Source: Microbacterium pygmaeum
GTDB lineage: Bacteria > Actinomycetota > Actinomycetes > Actinomycetales > Microbacteriaceae
DNA: 64,000 nt
Direction: 5' to 3'
Assembly: GCF_900100885.1 (NCBI RefSeq)
Contig: NZ_LT629692.1
Coordinates: 3,534,001 to 3,598,000, forward strand
The notes beneath the pieces are model-generated. The model saw nothing but the letters and a program-made list of their open reading frames with translations, was not told the DNA's origin and ran no database searches. Made by a program: the position numbers and the translations under genes. Shown here in pieces: positions 57,847 to 64,000 of the stretch. The stretch's first letter is position 1; every line of letters begins with the position of its first letter.

Positions 57847-59460
57847 TCAGCGTTGCCCACTGCCCACGGACGCGGATGCCCCGAACACCGACTCCGGGCT
57901 GGACATGTCGGTCGGCGCATCGACGCGCGACCGGCGAACCAGCAGCAGCGCAGACGCGACGCCCAGCACGGCGATGACTGCCGTCGCGGCGAAGGTGACG
58001 ACGTAGCCGAAGGTGCCCGCGTTGTACGCGCTCTCGAGGTACGGCTGGAGACTGGGGTCGAAGTTCTGGGCGTTCAGCCCGGTCTGCTCGGCCTTGTCCA
58101 TCGCTTCGTGGAGCTGCGCGTACTGGGCGTCGGTGAGATCGGTGAGCGAGGATTCGTCGATGAGCGAGTGAAGTCGCGCCACATACGAGGTCTGCAACAC
58201 GACGAACAGCAGGGTGATGCCCAGCGCTCCTCCGAACTGCTCCGCCGTCGCGGACACCCCCGACACTTCGCCGCGAGACCTCTCGGGCACCGAGTCGAGC
58301 GACACCGGGTCGTTGACGGTGAGGACGATCGCGAGCCCGATCCCGTACAGCACCAGTCCGGGAATGAGGGGCATGAGGCCACCCGCCCATACGCCGAACA
58401 TCAGCGCGATCGCCGCGAGCGCGAGCAGTGCGAACCCGACGACGAGCGGCGTCCGGCCGCCCGATCTGTCGTACCATCGCCCGGCGAGCGGAGCGACGAT
58501 GACCATCGGCAGGGTCGTCGGAAGAAGCGCGAGTCCCGCGGCGGCGGGATCCAGGCCGATGCTGAGGATGAGGATCAGCGGGAAGATCATGCCCAGCCCC
58601 ATCTCGAGCATTCCGCCAAGGCCCTGGCTGATCGTCGCCCCGGCGTAATCCCGATGTTCGCGGAGCAGCGCGAAGTTCATGAGTGGATTGCTGATGCGTC
58701 GCTCGACCACGACGAAGGCGATCGCCGATAGTACCGCTGCGGCAAGCGGCAGGTACACCCCTGGGGACGACCATCCCCACACCTGCGATTGGGTCAAGCC
58801 GAACACCACGCCGACCAGGGCGACGCACAGCAGCGCAGCACCGAGGATGTCCACTCGCGGCCGCTCAGCGGGTCGGCGGTCTCGGGGCACGACGATCAGC
58901 GTGACCACGAGCGCCAGCGCCGCCAGCGGGAGGTTGATCAGCATGACTGCTCGCCAGCCGAACGCGCTGGTGAGCGCGCCGCCGATGATCGGTCCGCATG
59001 CGCCCGCCACGGCCGCGGCTCCGCCGAGCAGCCCGAGCGCTCGTCCGGCTCGTGCGGCGCCGGCGACCGACGACACGATCGCCACTGAGGTCGGCAGCAG
59101 CAGCGCCCCGCCGACGCCCTGCACCGCTCGCGCCAGCACCAGGATCTCGAACGTCGGGGCCAGGCCCGCGCCGAGGGACGCGAGCGCGAAGACGAACGTC
59201 CCGATCACGAAGATGCGTCGCAGCCCGAAGAGATCAGCGAGCCGACCGCCGAGGACCATGAGGCCTGCGAGCGGCAGAAGGCCGGCCGTCAGCACCCACT
59301 GCGCCGTCGATGAGCCGACGCCGAGTTCCTGCATGACGGAGGGCAGCGCCAACGGTATGGCGGTCTGGCTGACCAGGATGAGGGCGTTCCCGATCGTCAT
59401 CGCGACGACCACGAGCGTGAGATTCGTCGCGCGCGCGGAGTTCTGCGCCCCCGAGCGCAT
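57847..59460 (-). CDS. DHA2-family MFS transporter (14-TM drug exporter type)
   Basis: This is a 537-residue transporter with about 14 TM helices. Motif A is GGRLADLFGLRRIFVIG near 80, the antiporter motif C region is GACGPIIGGALTSAFGWR near 165, and VQGVGGALLLPTS is near 120. It would expel drugs or metabolites using proton motive force. The ATG at 59460 is preferred; longer in-frame starts exist but lack the hydrophobic start. Two direct repeats about 60 bp upstream may be an operator. Confidence 0.88.
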   Translation of the reverse strand: MRSGAQNSARATNLTLVVVAMTIGNALILVSQTAIPLALPSVMQELGVGSSTAQWVLTAGLLPLAGLMVLGGRLADLFGLRRIFVIGTFVFALASLGAGLAPTFEILVLARAVQGVGGALLLPTSVAIVSSVAGAARAGRALGLLGGAAAVAGACGPIIGGALTSAFGWRAVMLINLPLAALALVVTLIVVPRDRRPAERPRVDILGAALLCVALVGVVFGLTQSQVWGWSSPGVYLPLAAAVLSAIAFVVVERRISNPLMNFALLREHRDYAGATISQGLGGMLEMGLGMIFPLILILSIGLDPAAAGLALLPTTLPMVIVAPLAGRWYDRSGGRTPLVVGFALLALAAIALMFGVWAGGLMPLIPGLVLYGIGLAIVLTVNDPVSLDSVPERSRGEVSGVSATAEQFGGALGITLLFVVLQTSYVARLHSLIDESSLTDLTDAQYAQLHEAMDKAEQTGLNAQNFDPSLQPYLESAYNAGTFGYVVTFAATAVIAVLGVASALLLVRRSRVDAPTDMSSPESVFGASASVGSGQR

Positions 59461-59521
59461 CACGGCCTTGCGATCACGGAAACGGGATGCATGATTTTCA
59501 TGCTCCCGTACGGGCGTCCAC

Positions 59522-59549
59522 CGGGTCAAACGAACACCCGGGTGAAACG
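59522..59549 (-). promoter_or_regulatory. Two 11-bp direct repeats upstream of the exporter gene
   Basis: CGGGTCAAACG (59522-59532) and CGGGTGAAACG (59539-59549) are spaced 17 bp centre to centre, between glmM and the MFS gene. They could be a repressor site. Confidence 0.3.
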
Positions 59550-59562
59550 GCAGTCGAGAAAG

Positions 59563-60921
59563 TTACAGCGCGAGCCGCTCACGCACGACATCTGCAAGAC
59601 GCTCGGCGTAGTGCTCGGCGACTTCGGCCGAGGATGCCTCGACCATCACGCGAACCATCTCCTCGGTGCCCGACGGGCGCAGCAGCACGCGCCCCGAGTC
59701 ACCGAGCTCAGCCGACACCGCGGCGACAGCAGCGGCCACGCCTTCATCCGAGGCCGCCAACGTGCGATCCACGCCCCGCACATTGATGAGCACCTGCGGA
59801 TACACCGTCATGATCGACGCCAGCTCGGCCAGCGACTTGCCCGACGAGGCCATCTCGGCCATCAGGTGCAGCCCGGTCAGCAGACCGTCGCCGGTGGTCG
59901 CGTATTCGCTCATGATGACGTGCCCGGACTGCTCGCCGCCGAGCGAGTATCCGTGCTCGTTCATGGCTTCGAGCACGTAACGGTCGCCGACCGAGGTCTG
60001 CACCACGGTGATTCCGTGGTCGGACATCGCCCGGTGCAGGCCGAGGTTGCTCATGACCGTGGCCACCAGCGTGTCCGACACGAGGTGCCCGCGGTTCTTC
60101 ATCGCCACCGCGAGGATCGCCATGATCTGGTCGCCGTCGACGATGCGTCCGTTCGCGTCGACCGCGAGGCACCGATCGGCGTCGCCGTCGTGCGCGATGC
60201 CGACATCGGCGCCGTGTCGCAGCACCGCGACGGCCAGCTGGTCGAGGTGGGTCGAGCCCACGCCGTCGTTGATGTTCAGGCCGTCGGGATCCGCGCCGAT
60301 CACGGTCACGCGAGCGCCCGCGTCGCGGAACGTTTCGGGAGAGACTCCGGATGCTGCGCCGTGCGCGCAGTCGAGCACGACGTGCAGCCCATCCAGGCGG
60401 TTGGGCATGGAGGCCAGGAGGTGGATGACGTATCGGTCTTCAGCGTCGGCGAACCGGCGGATGCGACCGACGCCGGCACCGGTCGGCTGCAGCTTCGGCG
60501 CGGTCATCGCGGCTTCGATGCGCTGCTCGACCACATCGGGGAGCTTGACACCGCCGCGGGCGAAGATCTTGATCCCGTTGTCGGGAGCGGGGTTGTGCGA
60601 GGCCGAGACCATGACGCCGAAGTCGGCGTCCATGTCGGCGATCAGGTACGCGGCGGCCGGGGTCGGCAGCACGCCGGCCTCGAGGACGTCGACACCCGAA
60701 GATGCGAGACCGGCCGCGACCGCGGCGGCGAGGAACTCACCCGAGACGCGCGGGTCGCGGGCGACGACGGCAGTCAGGCGCTTGCCTGCGGCCCGGCGTG
60801 CGTCGGCCGTACGGCCCTGGCCCAGGACGACAGCAGTCGCCTGGGCCAGGGTCAGTGCGAGGTCGGCGGTGAGGGGGCCGTTGGCCAGCCCCCGCACCCC
60901 GTCCGTGCCAAAAAGCGGCAT
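59563..60921 (-). CDS. glmM: Phosphoglucosamine mutase
   Basis: This is a 452-residue enzyme that converts glucosamine-6-phosphate to glucosamine-1-phosphate on the route to UDP-GlcNAc. It starts with PLFGTDGVRGLANG, the phosphoserine motif is VMVSASHNPAPDNG near 102, the metal loop is HDGDADRC near 240 and LGGEQSGH is near 325. The C-terminal phosphate-binding LLRPSGTEEMVRVMVE is present. It lies 19 bp downstream of rpsI in the ribosomal operon. Confidence 0.97.
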   Translation of the reverse strand: MPLFGTDGVRGLANGPLTADLALTLAQATAVVLGQGRTADARRAAGKRLTAVVARDPRVSGEFLAAAVAAGLASSGVDVLEAGVLPTPAAAYLIADMDADFGVMVSASHNPAPDNGIKIFARGGVKLPDVVEQRIEAAMTAPKLQPTGAGVGRIRRFADAEDRYVIHLLASMPNRLDGLHVVLDCAHGAASGVSPETFRDAGARVTVIGADPDGLNINDGVGSTHLDQLAVAVLRHGADVGIAHDGDADRCLAVDANGRIVDGDQIMAILAVAMKNRGHLVSDTLVATVMSNLGLHRAMSDHGITVVQTSVGDRYVLEAMNEHGYSLGGEQSGHVIMSEYATTGDGLLTGLHLMAEMASSGKSLAELASIMTVYPQVLINVRGVDRTLAASDEGVAAAVAAVSAELGDSGRVLLRPSGTEEMVRVMVEASSAEVAEHYAERLADVVRERLAL

Positions 60922-60940
60922 CGAGCAGAACCCGGAGGGT

Positions 60941-61420
60941 TTAGCGCTTCGAGTACTGAGGAGCCTTGCGGGCCTTCTTGAGACCGGCCTTCTTGCGCTC
61001 CTTGACGCGCGCGTCGCGCGAGAGGAAGCCGGCCTTCTTCAGGGTGGCGCGGTTGTTCTCTTCGTCGATGCCGTTCAGCGAACGGGCGATGCCGAGGCGC
61101 AGCGCGCCGGCCTGACCCGAGGGGCCGCCGCCGGAGATGCGCGCGATGACGTCGTACGCGTCGGTGAGGTTGAGCACCGTGAAGGGGTCGGTCACGAGCT
61201 GCTGGTGCAGCTTGTTCGGGAAGTAGTCCTCGAACGTGCGGCCGTTGACGGTGATGACGCCCGAACCGGGAACGATGCGCACGCGGGCGATGGCCTGCTT
61301 GCGACGACCGACTGCGGCACCGGGGACGCTGAGCACGGGGCGCTCGGCGGCAACGGCCGTCTGGTCGACCACGGTCTCGGTCGAGTAGTTGGTTTCGGTG
61401 GATTCTTCGATGTTCGCCAC
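60941..61420 (-). CDS. rpsI: 30S ribosomal protein S9
   Basis: This is a 159-residue S9 with the actinobacterial acidic N-terminal extension (about 1-32). The conserved core has GRRKQAIARVRIVPGSG, NGRTFEDYFPN and SGGGPSGQAGALRLGIARSL, and the tRNA-contacting C-terminus ends RKAPQYSKR. The GTG at 61420 follows AAGGA. It lies 29 bp after rplM. Confidence 0.98.
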   Translation of the reverse strand: MANIEESTETNYSTETVVDQTAVAAERPVLSVPGAAVGRRKQAIARVRIVPGSGVITVNGRTFEDYFPNKLHQQLVTDPFTVLNLTDAYDVIARISGGGPSGQAGALRLGIARSLNGIDEENNRATLKKAGFLSRDARVKERKKAGLKKARKAPQYSKR

Positions 61421-61449
61421 GAGTGTGTCCTTAATCAATCTGGGAGGCG

Positions 61450-61896
61450 CTACTGGGCGACCTGGTCGAGGGTGTAGGTCTTGGGCAGCTGGGCACCGTG
61501 GGGGTGCTCGGCGCCGCGGTAGACCTTGAGCTTGCGAAGCTGCTGCGCGCCGATGCTGTTCTTGGGCAGCATGCCGCGGACGGCCTTCTCGACCGCACGC
61601 TCGGGGTTCTTCGCGAGGAGCTCTTCGTAGGTGACCGACTTGAGGCCGCCCGGGTAACCGGAGTGGCGGTAGGCCTTCTTCTTCTGGAGCTTCTGGCCCG
61701 TCAGCGCGACCTTGTCGGCGTTGATGATGATGACGAAGTCGCCCATGTCCATGTGGGGGGCGAAGGTCGCCTTGTGCTTGCCGCGGAGGAGCGTGGCGGC
61801 GTGGGTGGCGAGACGGCCCAGGACGACGTCGGTTGCGTCGATGATGAGCCACTCGCGCTGGGCTTCGCCAGCCTTGGGGGTGTACGTGCGCGTCAC
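61450..61896 (-). CDS. rplM: 50S ribosomal protein L13
   Basis: This is a 148-residue L13 with VTRTYTPKAGEAQREWLIID at the start. VVLGRLATHAATLLRGKHK, YRHSGYPGG, MLPKNSIG and KVYRGAEHPHGAQ are all diagnostic. The GTG start follows GAAAGCAGC. It heads the rplM-rpsI-glmM operon, with a long leader to the promoter near 62075-62103. Confidence 0.98.
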   Translation of the reverse strand: MTRTYTPKAGEAQREWLIIDATDVVLGRLATHAATLLRGKHKATFAPHMDMGDFVIIINADKVALTGQKLQKKKAYRHSGYPGGLKSVTYEELLAKNPERAVEKAVRGMLPKNSIGAQQLRKLKVYRGAEHPHGAQLPKTYTLDQVAQ

Positions 61897-61959
61897 AATA
61901 GTGCTGCTTTCTTGATTCGAACGGAGAGGTTCGTGAATCCCGCTCCGGGGTGGTTCTCC

Positions 61960-62004
61960 GCATCTCTCGATCTGGTCCCCGAGCGAGTCGAGGGGCCGAG
62001 ATGC
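61960..62004 (-). promoter_or_regulatory. Nested stem-loop in the rplM leader
   Basis: The outer arms GCATCTC/GAGATGC enclose GGTCCCC/GGGGCC. The structure lies in the roughly 170-nt leader between the promoter and the rplM start and could be a ribosomal-protein autoregulatory leader. Confidence 0.45.
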
Positions 62005-62074
62005 GATGGAACACGCCAGTGGAGGGCTCACGTTCGCAGTGCCTCGCCAGCAAGACGCAGGCACCAAAGATCAA

Positions 62075-62103
62075 TCATACGACACGCGGATGCCGCGGCC
62101 AAA
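62075..62103 (-). promoter_or_regulatory. Promoter of the rplM-rpsI-glmM operon
   Basis: On the minus strand TTGGCC (62098-62103) and TATGAT (62075-62080) are separated by 17 bp. This is the best sigma-70-like match seen in the window. Confidence 0.65.
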
Positions 62104-62177
62104 CCACCATCGCATCGCGACCGATCCCACCCCGCCCCGCGACACCCCACTTCCGCGTCGGCGTATCACCGACCACA

Positions 62178-62410
62178 GCCCACGCCCCAGACCGCCGATC
62201 CCCCTCACACCGATCACCGACCGAAGCCCACGCCCCAGACCGCCGGTCCCCCTCACACCGATCACCGACCGAGGCCCACGGCCCAGACGCCGGTCCCCCT
62301 CACACCGATCACCGACCGAGGCCCACGGCCCAGACGCCGGTCCCCCTCACACCGATCACCGACCGAGGCCCACGGCCCAGACGCCGGTCCCCCTCACACC
62401 GACCACCGAC
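62178..62410. repeat. Tandem repeat, about five 47-48 bp units
   Basis: Units start near 62178, 62226, 62274, 62321 and 62368, each GCCCACGSCCCAGAC...CACCGATCACCGACCGA-like. Units 3 and 4 are identical. They lie between the rplM promoter and the HNH gene, with no supportable gene in 62104-62535. Confidence 0.92.
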
Positions 62411-62472
62411 CACCGGCCACCGGCCACCGGCCACCGGCCACCGGCCACCGGCCACCGGCCACCGGCCACCGG
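62410..62472. repeat. Nine 7-bp units of CCACCGG
   Basis: Nine perfect CCACCGG copies directly follow the 47-bp repeat array. They probably arose by slippage from its CACCGACCACCG end. Confidence 0.95.
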
Positions 62473-62535
62473 CCACGATCACCGATCTCCGGCACCGACC
62501 ACCAACCACCGAAAGCCACCGCCCCCCGGCACCCC

Positions 62536-63999
62536 TCACGCCGCCGGTCGCTCCCGCCACGATGCACGTTTCGGTGGCGGATCCCACGCCCACCGCACCG
62601 CGGACCGTGACGCCATCACTCGGCTCTCCAGCCCAGCGGCTCCGCTCCCCGGCGGATGCAGCATGAACTCGCCCTTGCCTTCTCGCGCAATCCGCCACCC
62701 GTTGTTGTGGAGCATCATGTGGTGATGCCGGCAGAGCAAGATGCCCCGGTCGATGTCGGTCCGCCCATGATCGGCTGACCACTCGTCGCAATGATGCGCT
62801 TCGCAATAGGACGCGGGCACGTCGCACCCTGGCCAGCGGCATCCGCCATCCCGCGCCGCCAGCGCAATGCGCTGTCGCGGAGTGAAGAGACGCTGCTCTC
62901 GCCCCACATCGAGCGGGTTTCCGCACGAATCGACCGTGATCTGCACCGTTCCGGACTCGCAGATCGCCCGCTCGATCATCGACCCGGGAATCGCGTTTCC
63001 ACCGTCTTCGACGTTGCCCGCCGCGATCAGCCGACCGAACGGGTCGCGCGGACCCACAGCATCCTTCACGACGACCATCCGCACGCCCGGCTGTCGCGCC
63101 CCGAACACGTCCGCGGCATCCGCCAACGCTCCCGCCCGGAGAACACCCATCATCAGGTCGTATGTCAGCTGATCGTTGGTCCGCGGATCGGCAACGAGGT
63201 CATCGGCGGCTCGCCGTTCGTCTTCGGCCACGAACCTCGGGCCTCCTCGCCGCGGGCGCAGCGCGGCGGCGATGATGGCCTCGATCAGCTCTCCGCCGTC
63301 GTCGTCGAAGTCGATGCGCGCATGCCGCCCACCCTCGGCGTCGGTCCAGCGGACGAACGACCTCGCCTCGTACCGCCTCGCGAAGCGTTCCTCGAGTCCT
63401 GCGGGATCGAGCGCGTCCCGCACCTGCCGGGCTCGGCGAGCGAGTTCTTCGACGGACAGATGTGCCGCCTCTGCGATCAGCTGCGTCGCAGCGAGCGTCC
63501 ACGCCTCGCGGAGAAGAACGGAGTCGACAGCCGACGATTCCGCCGCCGGCGGCTCGCCCAATCCTCGGTAGATGCCGTCGTGCTGCGCGGCCGTCAGCCC
63601 ACCCGAAAGCATCGCGCGCCGCAGCGGATCGTGCCACGGTGTGACGACGGCAGGGCGAGCGCCGACACCGGCGTCGCCTGCCGGCTCACCGTCGAGCAGT
63701 GACTCACCCAGCCGTACCGTCCGCGCCGCGTCGGCCTTCGTGCCACCCGAGATCGCCTGGACGAGGTCGCGCGCAGTCTTATGACCTTTCACTGCGGCGA
63801 GTCCGCCATGGCCTTGCTCGCGCGTCGACCTCTCCGCGATGACGGCTGCGGCGACCGTGGCTACGCACTGCGCGGTGTGAATCACGGCATACGCACGCGC
63901 GGCAATGTCGATCAGGTCATCGCCGCTGAGGACGCGCACCGCAGCCAGCAGCTCATCGCGCTCCACGTCAAGCGCGGAGCGGGCGGCGAAGGCGTCGAC
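62536..63999 (-). CDS. DUF222 / HNH endonuclease-domain protein (5' end outside window)
   Basis: About 488 residues of a 13E12-repeat-like protein are visible. The DUF222 region is helical (VRVLSGDDLIDIAARAYAVI onward). The C-terminal HNH motif has CRWPGCDVP, YCEAHHCDEW and ILLCRHHHMMLHNNGWRI. The frame is open to the window edge, so the true start lies beyond; the GTG at 63966 is only an internal candidate. Such genes are present in many copies in Microbacteriaceae genomes and their role is unclear. Confidence 0.85.
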   Translation of the reverse strand, partial: VDAFAARSALDVERDELLAAVRVLSGDDLIDIAARAYAVIHTAQCVATVAAAVIAERSTREQGHGGLAAVKGHKTARDLVQAISGGTKADAARTVRLGESLLDGEPAGDAGVGARPAVVTPWHDPLRRAMLSGGLTAAQHDGIYRGLGEPPAAESSAVDSVLLREAWTLAATQLIAEAAHLSVEELARRARQVRDALDPAGLEERFARRYEARSFVRWTDAEGGRHARIDFDDDGGELIEAIIAAALRPRRGGPRFVAEDERRAADDLVADPRTNDQLTYDLMMGVLRAGALADAADVFGARQPGVRMVVVKDAVGPRDPFGRLIAAGNVEDGGNAIPGSMIERAICESGTVQITVDSCGNPLDVGREQRLFTPRQRIALAARDGGCRWPGCDVPASYCEAHHCDEWSADHGRTDIDRGILLCRHHHMMLHNNGWRIAREGKGEFMLHPPGSGAAGLESRVMASRSAVRWAWDPPPKRASWRERPAA

Positions 64000-64000
64000 C

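Noticed and set aside
62178..62472. CRISPR array
   Set aside because: These are head-to-tail tandem repeats without spacers, followed by a 7-bp microsatellite.

Overview
The window is chromosomal DNA of a very GC-rich actinobacterium. It is most likely a Microbacterium or close Microbacteriaceae relative. The evidence is uniformly GC-rich codon use, ATGA/GTGA/TTGA stop-start overlaps, several TANNNT boxes 6-7 nt before start codons (leaderless promoters), and the minus-strand gene order rplM-rpsI-glmM ... coaA ... glmS-acpS-alr-tsaE ... tsaB-rimI-tsaD. The genus call is inference; there is no rRNA gene or other marker in the window.

Layout. (1) 1-7.2 kb: an IniBAC-like island. It holds the end of a LuxR-type regulator, an IniB-like acidic protein, a small membrane protein, two coupled dynamin-like GTPases (IniC/IniA type, minus strand), and a second IniB-like protein with a long Asn-Ser-Asp repeat. 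(2) 7.4-16.7 kb: housekeeping genes, namely a SAM methyltransferase, the t6A genes tsaD/tsaB/tsaE with rimI, alr, acpS and glmS. (3) 16.7-44.1 kb: a complete exopolysaccharide locus between glmS and coaA. It has a plus-strand wing (initiating phosphoglycosyltransferase, glycosyltransferases, deacetylase, Wzz-like proteins, Wzy-like polymerase) and a 13-gene minus-strand operon (amino-sugar genes, flippase, glycosyltransferases, and an AMP-ligase/PLP-decarboxylase/ACP/asparagine-synthase cassette). An IS481 element sits exactly at the right edge. (4) 45.2-57.8 kb: coaA, a YdcF-like protein, a secreted GH5 glucanase, a Ppx/GppA phosphatase preceded by an 11-unit minisatellite, a DUF4062-STAND ATPase run, a DUF5819/HTTM pair resembling SdpA/SdpB, a flavoprotein and two 44-49-residue membrane miniproteins. 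(5) 57.8-64 kb: an MFS exporter, glmM, rpsI, rplM, a tandem-repeat tract and an HNH/DUF222 protein cut by the window end.

How it fits together. The essential minus-strand block rplM-rpsI-glmM-coaA-glmS-acpS-alr-tsaE-tsaB-rimI-tsaD appears to have been opened twice: between glmM and coaA by accessory genes, and between coaA and glmS by the polysaccharide locus. GlmS and GlmM supply glucosamine phosphates that lead to the UDP-amino sugars the locus would use. The sequences most worth following up are the paired IniB-like proteins around the dynamins, the aminoacyl-ACP cassette in the polysaccharide operon, the structured leader and shared inverted-repeat motif, the twin miniproteins, and the IS481 insertion in overlapping stop codons.
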